Source: Victivallales bacterium
GTDB lineage: Bacteria > Verrucomicrobiota > Lentisphaeria > Oligosphaerales > Oligosphaeraceae
Direction of reading: 5' to 3'
Assembly: GCA_017431185.1 (NCBI GenBank)
Contig: JAFRLP010000391.1
Coordinates: 1 to 7,788 of the forward strand
Length of the DNA stretch: 7,788 bases
Of this stretch, positions 1 to 6,788 are shown one piece after another. The notes under the pieces are model-generated. The model was not told where the DNA came from, did not search any database, and saw only the letters and a program-made list of their open reading frames with translations. Within the stretch, counting starts at the first letter, position 1; each line of letters opens with the position of its first letter. The translations under genes and the position numbers were made by a program.

Positions 1-144
1 CGCCTGGCCGACCTCGCGCCGGGCATCGTCCATTCCATCATCGCGGGTAACTGTCCCGGCAGGCTGTCGCTGTCGTTCCTGTGCGACATGACTGCGACCG
101 ACTGGTCGGAGCAGGAGAAGGCGGTCATGGAACTGGGGCAATAG
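1..144 (+). CDS. C-terminal end of a probable phage-type serine recombinase (5' end outside window)
   Basis: An open frame enters from the left edge and ends at TAG 142-144, giving 47 residues. The piece reads LADLAPGIVHSIIAGNCPG, then a leucine-rich stretch, then DWSEQEKAV. The order 'LAP-x-IV-x-x-I-x-x-G-x-x-P, then L-x-L-x-x-L, then W-x-EQ' is what I know from the extreme C-terminus of phage-type and large serine recombinases, after their helix-turn-helix region; this is family knowledge, not a search result. The catalytic resolvase domain would lie upstream, so activity cannot be judged. Codon use is GC-rich, unlike the AT-rich gene that follows. A strong terminator sits 27 bases after the stop, so this is a normal gene end rather than a broken fragment. 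The alternative is another HTH (ParB-like) DNA-binding protein with the same kind of tail. Confidence 0.55.
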   Translation, partial: RLADLAPGIVHSIIAGNCPGRLSLSFLCDMTATDWSEQEKAVMELGQ

Positions 145-170
145 AACAGGCAACTATAGAAGAACACAGG

Positions 171-203
171 GCCGTCCGGCGGAGATGCCGGGCGGCTTTC
201 TTG
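171..203 (+). terminator. rho-independent terminator of the recombinase-like gene
   Basis: GCCGTCCGGC (171-180) pairs with GCCGGGCGGC (187-196) over ten positions with one T-G wobble. The loop is the six bases GGAGAT and a T-rich tract TTTCTT follows. It lies 27 bases past the stop at 144 on the same strand, where a terminator for that gene is expected. Confidence 0.8.
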
Positions 204-213
204 TTGCTGTATT

Positions 214-227
214 TCGTGATTCCAGTT
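214..227 (+). repeat. dispersed direct repeat, copy A (TCGTGATTCCAGTT)
   Basis: This 14-base word recurs exactly at 1327-1340 and in part (first 11 bases, then one change) at 7771-7784, always on the plus strand. Copy A lies just past the recombinase terminator, at the left edge of the AT-rich block. Copies A and B bracket the single minus-strand zinc-ribbon gene. It may be a recombination or insertion core, or the end of a dispersed element. Exact 14-base matches this close together are unlikely by chance in under 8 kb. Confidence 0.6.
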
Positions 228-300
228 ATTGTTTATTTCGCTATCGTAATTGACAAAACATCTACAGTCTATTTGACCTCATGCATTTTAATATTGTAAT

Positions 301-327
301 ATTGGAGAGTTGTCTGTTTCTCTCAAT
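301..327 (-). terminator. weak hairpin after the zinc-ribbon gene, possible terminator
   Basis: Read on the minus strand, ATTGAGAG pairs with CTCTC-C-AAT with one bulged base and a ten-base loop, starting six bases after the stop of the gene ending at 333. The sequence after it is AT-rich but has no proper T run, so it is a weak terminator or only a 3'-end stabilising hairpin. Next to it, TAATATTG is repeated in tandem at 289-304. Confidence 0.3.
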
Positions 328-332
328 TTGTC

Positions 333-1166
333 TTATTTTGCGAGGCATTTTATGCCATTGATATATTGTTTTCTAGCAATTTCATAATCGGCCAATGTTT
401 TAACTAAAAAACACAATGAAGCATATAAGTCATTTGCCTTTTGCAAACAATCTTCATCGGTTTGATTATGGATACCTTCACTCAAAACTTTATACAGTGT
501 TCCAAGTGGATTGAAACCATTTACGTTGAGATAAACAGGCAAAGCTTTTTTTGCCTCTTCTATTTTATCAGACATAGGCGAATTATCTTGCAATTTTGCT
601 ATTTTACTTAATGTCGTTTCATCTCCTTGTTCTTTTGCCTGTTCTGCAATTTTGTCAACCAGTAATAATATATGAGGTTCCAATACTTGCCGAAAATATG
701 CAAATGCACCGATACCAAATCCATCTCTCAAACAACATACAGCTTTTTTCAGTAATTCTGCATCATCAGGAAAGACATCTAGAATCTCTTTGCTCACTCG
801 GGGAGCCAATGATGGCCACTCTCCACATTTCGTTAGAATCAATTGATTTCCGTCATGATGGACATGAATGAAAAAAGTTTTCTTGCATCTGCAAGATTGA
901 TCCGTGCATTCAAAGTCTATTTGAATATAACGTTGTTCTGGCTGGGAAGTTGTTTCTGACAAAGAAATCCCTGGTGTAGAACCAAAACGATGGAAAAAAA
1001 CTTGTTTCTTACAATTTGGGCAGAAAATAGATATTTGATTACAAAGATAAGTTAAACCATCATCTATCGACTTATTATATTCAAAAGCAATTGATTTGAA
1101 TAGAGGTGCATCTTGGAGAAAAGGACCAAACGCCTCATGGGGAATCACGTTATCAAGTTTTTTCAT
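333..1166 (-). CDS. zinc-ribbon protein of a DUF4145-like uncharacterised family
   Basis: The gene encodes 277 residues, starting at ATG 1166-1164 with a good ribosome binding site (AGGAG, eight bases upstream). A zinc ribbon can be seen: C49-x-x-C52 pairs with C87 and C92/C94 across a beta-rich insert. After it comes a helical domain with GIGAFAYFRQVLE (151-163) and, later, NPLGTLYKVLSEGIHNQTDE (219-238). The arrangement 'ribbon, then I-G-A-F-x-Y-x-R-x-V-x-E, then L-S-E-G-x-H-x-Q-x-D' matches a widespread hypothetical family related to DUF4145, whose members often lie in mobile and defence-rich regions. No enzymatic motif is visible and I assign no function. There is no signal peptide or membrane segment, so it should be cytoplasmic. 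It is visibly AT-rich compared with every neighbour, stands alone on its strand, and is bracketed by direct repeats, all of which point to horizontal acquisition. Confidence 0.8.
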   Translation of the reverse strand: MKKLDNVIPHEAFGPFLQDAPLFKSIAFEYNKSIDDGLTYLCNQISIFCPNCKKQVFFHRFGSTPGISLSETTSQPEQRYIQIDFECTDQSCRCKKTFFIHVHHDGNQLILTKCGEWPSLAPRVSKEILDVFPDDAELLKKAVCCLRDGFGIGAFAYFRQVLEPHILLLVDKIAEQAKEQGDETTLSKIAKLQDNSPMSDKIEEAKKALPVYLNVNGFNPLGTLYKVLSEGIHNQTDEDCLQKANDLYASLCFLVKTLADYEIARKQYINGIKCLAK

Positions 1167-1262
1167 GGTTAAGTCTCCTAAATGAGCAACTGCATTGCCT
1201 GTCTTGTGTTTCGCGAGTCACATCTTAGGCAAGTCCCATTGCTATTGCGTTGCCACACAATA

Positions 1263-1290
1263 AATATACCGTAAATTGTAGTCTTTTCCA
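1263..1290 (-). promoter_or_regulatory. candidate promoter of the zinc-ribbon gene
   Basis: On the minus strand, TGGAAA (1290-1285) and TATATT (1268-1263) are separated by 16 bases. The -10 matches the sigma-70 consensus at five of six positions and the -35 at four of six. This gives a leader of about 90 bases before the ATG at 1166. The call is by eye only. Confidence 0.3.
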
Positions 1291-1323
1291 TAAGCATTTG
1301 CGCATTTTACGCATTTTCACGCG

Positions 1324-1344
1324 TTCTCGTGATTCCAGTTCCCA
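1324..1344 (+). repeat. dispersed direct repeat, copy B
   Basis: This 21-base stretch is identical to 7768-7788 except for one base (G1338 against T7782), and its inner 14 bases (1327-1340) are identical to 214-227. It lies at the right edge of the AT-rich block, upstream of the candidate promoter of the zinc-ribbon gene. Just to its left GCATTT occurs three times at 8- and 9-base steps (1294, 1302, 1311), an iteron-like pattern. Confidence 0.6.
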
Positions 1345-1345
1345 T

Positions 1346-1504
1346 CTTCCGCCAGCGTCATCGCATTTGTACGATGTTTTGGGGTTGGAGCATGGGGCTC
1401 ACATTCGCTTCATTCGTCATGCTGTGAAGTTTCTGGAGAGATACAAGGTTCGAGAGCAGAAGAACAGGGAAAGGAACGCGATTCAGACAGTGGGGCTTGC
1501 CTAG
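1346..1504 (+). pseudogene. short unrecognised coding remnant (C-terminal fragment)
   Basis: The frame ending at TAG 1502-1504 contains a stretch from about 1364 that looks like real protein: LYDVLGLEHG, then IRFIRHAVKFLERYK, then REQKNRERNAI. This is typical of a basic, helical C-terminal tail. The upstream part of the same frame crosses repeat copy B and AT-rich non-coding sequence and has only a TTG start at 1250 with no ribosome binding site, so the 5' end of the gene appears to be missing. I do not recognise the family. The simplest reading is a host or element gene cut off at its 5' side when the AT-rich block arrived. A chance open frame in the 374-base gap between two minus-strand genes is the alternative. 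Confidence 0.3.
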
Positions 1505-1540
1505 ACGTGCTGATGTTCAATCACCAGGCCCTTGTGGCTG

Positions 1541-2107
1541 TCATTTCTGGTTGCGAGCCTCCTTTATACAGGCGCGGATGAAATCTCCTTTGGCTTCAGT
1601 ATAGGCATCTCGGTTGTGCCTGAAGCGCTTCTGCAGTTCCATCTTCAATTTAGCATATTCCTCAGCCTTGCACGGGTTCCGCCTCAAATAGTCTCGAAAT
1701 ACGATTTCATCCCAGTCGCCCGGATGACGGATATGCAGATGGAAGACTCTGTCCGCGAAACCCTGCGGCGTGTATCCTTTGCACAAATCAAGCCGATACT
1801 CTGGTGCGGGCTTTTCAGCCATGACCGTATATCCGCATTTCTCAGCGGTTGCTCGCACATCGTCTGCCGAGGAATCGGGATTAACTTCCAGCAGTATGTC
1901 CACCGTCGGTTTGGCGATCAATCCCTCAACGGCGGTGCTGCCGATATGGTTAATCCTGACAAGAAGACTACCAAATTGTTTTTCCAGCAGAGCTTTTTCT
2001 TCATTGTAATAATTCGTCCAGTCAGAATTATGCTCAGACAAGATGATCGGAAATAGCTGCCACAATTCCTCCAATGTCATCTCTGACAACTGTTTTGTTT
2101 TAATCAT
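1541..2107 (-). CDS. GrpB / UPF0157 family protein (nucleotidyltransferase-like fold)
   Basis: The gene encodes 188 residues. I chose the ATG at 2107-2105 because GGAGG lies seven bases upstream and the protein then opens as family members do (LSEMTLEELWQLFPI, residues 7-21). A longer in-frame start at 2182 has no such site. The signature NHIGSTAVEGLIAKP (53-67) followed by D70 is the GrpB hallmark and resembles the G-S...D motif of minimal nucleotidyltransferases. The C-terminal half keeps the family pattern GF-x-D-x-V-x-H-L-H, then FRDYL and RDAYTEAK. Length is normal. No specific reaction is established for the family, though relatives occur alone or fused to dephospho-CoA kinase. It has no signal peptide, so it is cytoplasmic. 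It lies 91 bases downstream of the small membrane-protein gene and may be read from the same transcript, but has its own ribosome binding site. Confidence 0.88.
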   Translation of the reverse strand: MIKTKQLSEMTLEELWQLFPIILSEHNSDWTNYYNEEKALLEKQFGSLLVRINHIGSTAVEGLIAKPTVDILLEVNPDSSADDVRATAEKCGYTVMAEKPAPEYRLDLCKGYTPQGFADRVFHLHIRHPGDWDEIVFRDYLRRNPCKAEEYAKLKMELQKRFRHNRDAYTEAKGDFIRACIKEARNQK

Positions 2108-2198
2108 GTGTTGGCCTCCGATAAGCCTTGTTTCAACCTTGCCAGTCCTTGCAGGCATCAATTCATGAGGATACATTTCCAATTCGGCCGTTGACAGT

Positions 2199-2546
2199 TC
2201 AATGGCGTCGTTGCTGCTCTTGCACGCCAGCCCCTTGATGAAAGGATTCTATCCGAGCGTGCTTATCTAACGCCACTGTCGTCAATCTAATTTGCCAGTA
2301 GTAGATAATCCATACAGAAATCGCCAAAATAAGCAGGGCTGGAAGTCTCATTTTCAGCAAGGAACCGAAAAGCAACGGCAATGACAACGGCACACAAGCC
2401 ACCAGCAGCCAGACAGTTGGAACGCCAAGCACAAGAAAACTCAATAAGAACATTACCGTTCCAACGGACAGACCAATGGCGGCGAGTTCGTTTCGCCAAT
2501 TCTTCGGATCCTTGAAAAACTTCATGACGTTCTTCTGACGCGTCAT
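2199..2546 (-). CDS. small three-helix membrane protein, coupled to the kinase gene
   Basis: The protein has 115 residues from ATG 2546-2544, which shares ATGA with the TGA stop (2545-2543) of the kinase-like gene. This four-base overlap is the classical translational-coupling arrangement and decides the start. Alternatives are ATG 2552 (two residues longer) and ATG 2525 (MKFFKDPK), each with only weak upstream purine matches. A charged N-terminus (KFFKDPKNWRNEL) precedes three hydrophobic segments, about residues 22-41, 43-64 and 68-85, with a prolines-containing middle part. The tail is short, polar and glutamine-rich. There is no signal peptide; it is an integral inner-membrane protein. 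I recognise no family. Coupling to the kinase implies a fixed stoichiometry and perhaps a complex. It could serve as the membrane anchor that UbiB-type kinases usually carry themselves, but this is inference. Confidence 0.7.
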   Translation of the reverse strand: MTRQKNVMKFFKDPKNWRNELAAIGLSVGTVMFLLSFLVLGVPTVWLLVACVPLSLPLLFGSLLKMRLPALLILAISVWIIYYWQIRLTTVALDKHARIESFHQGAGVQEQQRRH

Positions 2547-5500
2547 GGCCATATCTCAATGAACCGACGTTCTTTGGGTGCGGCATCGGGACCGTTGTCG
2601 TCATTGCCGATGATGCCGTCAGCCGTCAGGTTGTCGGTCACGGTTCTGGCGGAGCCAACGCCAAGCGTCCGAAGGGATGAGACGATGTTCTGCTTGATTA
2701 CGCCGACCATGCACTGCATCATCGACAGCGGACGATGTGCGTCGGCTTCATCCAGTTTTGTCTTGAGGGTCTCAAGCTTCTCGCGAACATCTTCCGTGAG
2801 GTCACCTGTCAGTTTTTCGTTTATATAGGCGATGGCCGCTTCCTTTTTCTGTGCAAATGCCTGTGCTGGCGGCACGTCGTTGCCAATCTCGGAGACATCG
2901 GCGCCCTCTTCCTTGGCGGTGGCGAGAATCACGTCGAGGCGCGCCATTTCCGCGCTCGTCATCATGCGAAGCATTGACTCCATTGCGATGGTCAGACGCT
3001 CCTGACTGGACTGGAATCCGCTGATTGTCGGCGGCACTTCAATGGAGTATTTCGTCTGAAGGAGTTTGAACACCGCGGTCATGCGCTTGCCCGTGTCATT
3101 GCCTGTGCCCTTGCCTAAGATGTCGCGGACAATCTGCTCGACTGCCTGGCGATTTTGGGCGAGTTTGGCCTTTCCTGCGTCGGAGAGGAGCGCTTCAAAT
3201 CCCTTGAGGAACAGGTCTGGAGCATTGCCCGCCGCGCCAGCGATGACTCGAATGACGTTCTTCTGGTCTTCGGAAGTCAGTTTGGTCGCGTTGCCGAAGT
3301 CGATCATGGTCACGCCGTTGGGGACGCCGTGGGCGATGTCGTCGGCGGTCGGAACCATGATGTTGCCCGCATGGAGGTCACCATGGTAGAAGCCAGTCTT
3401 GGTGAAAAGGCCCTCGCGAATCCAGATGGTCGTGAGGTTGGAGAGGGCGTCGTGCTTGGCAAGGGTGTCCTCATAGATATTCGTGAGCTTCTCCGCTCCG
3501 TCAAGCATGCTCACGATGGCATCATCCTTGCTGCGGTTGGCAATGCCGTCGATCACGCTTGCCTTGTTTGCGGCAATGGCCTCATTCGTGTCCTTGAGGA
3601 ACTTGTCCATCGGCACGCCAGGCGCGCGTTCAAGCACCATCAGCCCTTTGGTCGGCTCCGTGCCAGGAATCTCGCTAAGACGCATGGAGGAGACGTTGGT
3701 GAACGTTTTGTTCACTTTCGCTGTTCCCGCATCATAGACATCAAGACCAGCCTTGACGTTATCCGCCTCAAGCGTGAGGTCAAGCTCTTTCATGATCCCC
3801 GACAGCGTACCTTCAAAAGTCAGGGACATCCCTTTGATTCCCTTGGCGACCTCGCGGAACACCTCCGCCTCGCGCAGTGCGCGCAAGTGCGCATCTGGAC
3901 GCAGCATTTTGATGACGCATTCGCGCGGTTCGGCCTCGCCCTGCAATTTTATGGAGCAGAGGAAGGTCTGTGCAACGGAGGCCGCGCCCAGCGCGTTCTT
4001 TATGGTAATGGACTCAATCGTGCCGTTGGAGCGCGCAATGATATCCGCCAACTGCGCTTTGACGGCCTTTTCGGGAATCGGCGCAAGTTTGGAGCGCATG
4101 TCATCGATGGCAAGACGGAAGTTCGGGTCCGTGAACGCATCGGGATCCAGTCCCTGCATCATCTTCTGAAGAAGGGGACCAGCGCCTTTGAGCAGTTCAC
4201 CGAAGCGGATGCCGTCGGAAGCGCCTGCGACAGTGTGGCGGACAAGACGCGCCATCATGTTGCGCTGGTCAGGGCCACTCATCTTCTCGAAATAGACGTT
4301 GAGCGTGGCTTTCAGAAGTTTCATCTGCGGGTCGCTTGCACGGTCAGCTACAATCGCGTCAAGGGAAGAGGCTGAGTTCATTGCATCGGGATTTTCCTGC
4401 GGGAAAACGTTTGCGAGCATCGTCTTCACTTGCGACTGCACGCTCTGCTTCATCGCCTCCTCGATGCTTTTGTTCAATTCGAGTTCAATCTGCGCGAAGA
4501 AATTCGCCTTGCCGTGACGGCGGTAATCGTACACCTTGTCCTTTTCCTCATGCTCCTCCACTGCAAAAAACACATCGGCCTCGGAGACGTTTTTGTCGGA
4601 CATTTCCTTCTTCAAGGTATAGGCGTCGTTCTCGGATGAACCGATGCCCGCCTCGTTGAACTGTCTTTTCTGCGAGTAGTCATCTATTTCATTCAGGCTG
4701 CCTTTTCCATTTTGCCTCTCTTTGGCAACTTGAGCGTCAAAGTCCTTGACGAGGCGGTCCAGATATTGGTCAGGAGTCATTTCACGACCGACACGCGCGA
4801 TTGTTTTCGCCTGATTGTCAAGGAGCGTGTCAAGAAGCTTGACGACCGCCTCCTGCATTGACGGGTCGAGACTCGCCAACGCCGTCGGTACGGCATTCTT
4901 GTTCGCGGCGCGCTCCGTCATCAGGGCGGCTATCGTGTCGTGGTGCTTGGCGAATACGTTCCGAAGACGCTTGCCATCAAGATAGCCGGACTTGCCGATG
5001 TCCTTGTCATATTCGGAGATGTCCTCCGCGAGAATCAAGTCCGCCGCGAAGTTGTGGATTTTCTGTTGCTTTGCCGTGGGACGCCCTTCGCCAATGGCGC
5101 CTTGCGGAGCGGCCTTTGGCAGATGAATCCTGGCCTCCATATCGCCAGCCGCTTCCAGTTTGCCGTAGAGTGACATCATGTCCTCGCCGACAAGGTGACG
5201 CTGGGAGACTATTTTATCGTAATGAGCGTCAAGCGCCGGCCCGCTCGTGATGTTCTCCTTGATTGCCTGAATCGCCAGTTGTTTGGCCATGTCTCGGTCT
5301 AGATAGGCAAGGCGTTCCCCTGACATCCCGTAGCGGACGGAAAGAATGTCGCGGCTCAGTTCCATCTGGCGGTTCTTGATGCTCTCACGGCGCGGCACAC
5401 CGACAGAGTCCGCTCCATTGACCGTCTTTTCAAGTTCAAGTCTCTTGTCGTAGCGAGTAAGCATCTTCTCGACCATGTTGCCGCCGAAAATCTCCGTGTC

Positions 5501-6154
5501 GCGAACAATGTCCTTCTCAAGCGCATAGAGGGCGTCCTCTACTGATGGCAGAACCACGATGGCGTCCTTGCCCTTGCCGTCGCCATCCTTGATGCGCACC
5601 TTTGCGCTCTGACCGCCGACGAGACCGATGTCAACCTGCACGCCGCCCATAGTTGTGCGAATGAATTGTCCGCTCGGAAAGTCAGGGTCGCCATGTTTTT
5701 CCATAAGACGGCAGTTCGTGCCAGCAAGGAAGTCCTTGTCCGCCTGTGTATACGGGCGGATATCAGGAGCTGTCTTGACGTATTTTTCGTTGAAACTGGC
5801 TATCTGGGCCCCTGCGCCTTTTTCCTGCACATCTTTCTGGCACACTGTAGACAGGTAACTCAATGCGCAATGCACATTGTCCACGCCCTCCTTGAGCGCG
5901 GCCTTTGTGGCGCGCTGATTCTTGGCGCTGATGCCGTGGCAGATATTGTAGATGCCAAATGTAAGGATGCCAAGGAAGAATTTCTTGACCGTGCTTGCAT
6001 GGAGATGTCCGCTTTTGACCTCCGAGAGCCGTGCGGAGAGAACGCCAGTCTCGTCATTCGTGATCTTCTTCACATCTTTGTCGGGGATGCCAGACATCCC
6101 CTTGAAGAGGTTTTTCTCGAATTTGCCCCAGTTGCCGATTGTTGTACCGCTCAT
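2543..6154 (-). CDS. giant protein with C-terminal ABC1/UbiB-like atypical kinase domain
   Basis: The gene encodes 1203 residues, starting at ATG 6154-6152 with AAAGGA seven bases upstream. The kinase signatures come in family order. A KxGQ-like segment reads GPLLQKMMQG (K664, Q667). The alanine-rich loop is LGAASVAQ (722-729). Next come VIK with K749, ELDLTLEADN (E790, D792, E796, N799), the catalytic loop HGDLHAGN (924-931) and the metal-binding DFG at 952-954. A C-lobe segment SIEVPP lies at 1037-1042. All catalytic residues are present, so activity is plausible. Known ABC1 proteins (UbiB, COQ8) support lipid and quinone biosynthesis by ATPase action, but no quinone genes are near and I infer no substrate. 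The glycine of KxGQ is methionine here. Residues 1-640 are mostly charged and helical with one short hydrophobic run (59-72) and match nothing I know. Typical UbiB length is about 550. No C-terminal membrane helices are present; the next gene supplies three and overlaps the stop. Confidence 0.85.
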   Translation of the reverse strand: MSGTTIGNWGKFEKNLFKGMSGIPDKDVKKITNDETGVLSARLSEVKSGHLHASTVKKFFLGILTFGIYNICHGISAKNQRATKAALKEGVDNVHCALSYLSTVCQKDVQEKGAGAQIASFNEKYVKTAPDIRPYTQADKDFLAGTNCRLMEKHGDPDFPSGQFIRTTMGGVQVDIGLVGGQSAKVRIKDGDGKGKDAIVVLPSVEDALYALEKDIVRDTEIFGGNMVEKMLTRYDKRLELEKTVNGADSVGVPRRESIKNRQMELSRDILSVRYGMSGERLAYLDRDMAKQLAIQAIKENITSGPALDAHYDKIVSQRHLVGEDMMSLYGKLEAAGDMEARIHLPKAAPQGAIGEGRPTAKQQKIHNFAADLILAEDISEYDKDIGKSGYLDGKRLRNVFAKHHDTIAALMTERAANKNAVPTALASLDPSMQEAVVKLLDTLLDNQAKTIARVGREMTPDQYLDRLVKDFDAQVAKERQNGKGSLNEIDDYSQKRQFNEAGIGSSENDAYTLKKEMSDKNVSEADVFFAVEEHEEKDKVYDYRRHGKANFFAQIELELNKSIEEAMKQSVQSQVKTMLANVFPQENPDAMNSASSLDAIVADRASDPQMKLLKATLNVYFEKMSGPDQRNMMARLVRHTVAGASDGIRFGELLKGAGPLLQKMMQGLDPDAFTDPNFRLAIDDMRSKLAPIPEKAVKAQLADIIARSNGTIESITIKNALGAASVAQTFLCSIKLQGEAEPRECVIKMLRPDAHLRALREAEVFREVAKGIKGMSLTFEGTLSGIMKELDLTLEADNVKAGLDVYDAGTAKVNKTFTNVSSMRLSEIPGTEPTKGLMVLERAPGVPMDKFLKDTNEAIAANKASVIDGIANRSKDDAIVSMLDGAEKLTNIYEDTLAKHDALSNLTTIWIREGLFTKTGFYHGDLHAGNIMVPTADDIAHGVPNGVTMIDFGNATKLTSEDQKNVIRVIAGAAGNAPDLFLKGFEALLSDAGKAKLAQNRQAVEQIVRDILGKGTGNDTGKRMTAVFKLLQTKYSIEVPPTISGFQSSQERLTIAMESMLRMMTSAEMARLDVILATAKEEGADVSEIGNDVPPAQAFAQKKEAAIAYINEKLTGDLTEDVREKLETLKTKLDEADAHRPLSMMQCMVGVIKQNIVSSLRTLGVGSARTVTDNLTADGIIGNDDNGPDAAPKERRFIEIWP

Positions 6155-6249
6155 TTTCTAGTCCTTTAATATTGATGATGATGCTGTAAACTCGATGAAG
6201 AACCTTTGCCATAGGCAGGCAATGAAATTCCGTTGAAAAAAACTGCTTT

Positions 6250-6255
6250 ACTATA
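6250..6255 (-). promoter_or_regulatory. candidate -10 element of the kinase gene
   Basis: On the minus strand TATAGT lies about 95 bases before the kinase start, in an AT-rich setting (5' GTGTATAGTAAAG). No good -35 is present at 16-18 bases, only A-rich sequence, so an activator or alternative sigma factor would be needed if this is the promoter. Weak call. Confidence 0.25.
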
Positions 6256-6395
6256 CACCTTTTTCCTTATTTTTGTATTTCCTCAATTGTTTTTTTGTGG
6301 GTTGTGGGAGCAAAACTACTCTCTTTTGTGTCAGTCATACTGAATACACGGAAGGTGCCGAAAGGTTACAGATTTATGTTATTTGCTTTTCGCTC

Positions 6396-6605
6396 TATTC
6401 CCCATGCGGGTAGGCAACAGCGGGTTCACGCTTCGCGCCACCCGCTTTCCGTTCCTGCCACCGCTTGCGCGGTTCCACTATCCAGTGACGTTCCATCCGT
6501 GGGTTCCGCTCGCCGCTTCCGCCTTCGCGCTACGCGCTACGGCGGGACAAGCGCGGCTTCGCTTCACCCACGGGTAAAGTCCTGCGCCGCTATCGCAGCT
6601 TTTCC
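6396..6605. repeat. GC-rich hairpin-dense intergenic repeat-like element
   Basis: An abrupt island of GC-rich sequence built from variants of CGCTTCGC / GCGCTACG lies between AT-rich flanks. Hairpins seen directly: GCGGGT (6420-6425) with ACCCGC (6440-6445); ACCGC-TTGC-GCGGT (6460-6473); CCGTGGGT (6497-6504) with ACCCACGG (6566-6573), enclosing a 61-base GC-rich arm that can fold further; CTGCG (6582-6586) with CGCAG (6594-6598), extendable by AAAG/CTTT around a two-base bulge and followed by TTTTCC. Such islands are typical of multicopy intergenic repeats and are often mis-annotated as small arginine-rich proteins. Whether this one is multicopy cannot be seen here. It could equally be a structured RNA. 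Confidence 0.5.
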
Positions 6606-6709
6606 ATTGCAGATATCTACACTCTTGGGGAACAGAGCGTTGATTTATTATTCCAAAGCATCAAGGGCTTGATTCAGACAACAGCCCCAAATAAAAACCG
6701 TCCATCGAA

Positions 6710-6738
6710 TTGACTTCACCGCCTCTCAAGATTACGTT
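6710..6738 (+). promoter_or_regulatory. candidate promoter of the exported jelly-roll protein gene
   Basis: TTGACT (6710-6715, five of six bases of the -35 consensus) is followed after 17 bases by TACGTT (6733-6738), a poor -10. The leader would be about 45 bases. The start codon at 6789 lacks any Shine-Dalgarno match (CCGAACTCCGCA precedes it), as is common in some phyla that rely on A-rich or unstructured leaders. Confidence 0.35.
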
Positions 6739-6788
6739 AAACACGTTCCAGCAAAACAACAACACCATCATCATTCCCGAACTCCGCA

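Larger units (their letters stand above)
6155..6788. other. divergent intergenic region with repeats and promoters
   Basis: This 634-base stretch separates the leftward kinase gene from the rightward exported-protein gene. I see no convincing gene; open frames across it are arginine/alanine-rich translations of the GC-rich repeat. Bases 6155-6390 are AT-rich, with a T-rich tract at 6256-6298. A small inverted repeat TTGCC/GGCAA lies at 6206-6222 and another, TCAG/CTGA, at 6331-6343. Bases 6396-6605 hold the GC-rich hairpin block listed separately. Bases 6606-6788 return to AT-rich sequence with the perfect inverted repeat ATCAAG-GG-CTTGAT at 6660-6673, which could be an operator for the rightward gene, and a candidate promoter. 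Confidence 0.6.

Noticed and set aside
1532..2056. 174-codon open frame on the plus strand
   Set aside because: Antisense to the GrpB-family gene, whose HIGSTAV signature and strong ribosome binding site are clear.
2108..2240. Open extension of the GrpB frame upstream into the end of the membrane-protein gene
   Set aside because: The frame is open back to a TAG near 2240 and reads protein-like, which could mean a frameshift in the membrane-protein tail. The strong GGAGG before ATG 2107 and the family-typical N-terminus make the short start far more likely.
2524..3266. The 14-base word ATGACGTTCTTCTG at 2524 and again at 3253
   Set aside because: Both copies are coding and read QKNVM or QKNVI in frame; most likely chance codon identity rather than a repeat element.
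3155..4375. 406-codon open frame on the plus strand
   Set aside because: It lies wholly antisense to the kinase gene, has no ribosome binding site or family-like sequence, and is explained by that gene's codon bias. The opposite strand carries clear kinase motifs.
6295..6672. Arginine-rich open frames over the GC-rich island
   Set aside because: Two overlapping frames give equally plausible-looking peptides from the same hairpin repeats, and neither has a ribosome binding site; a typical artefact of such repeats.
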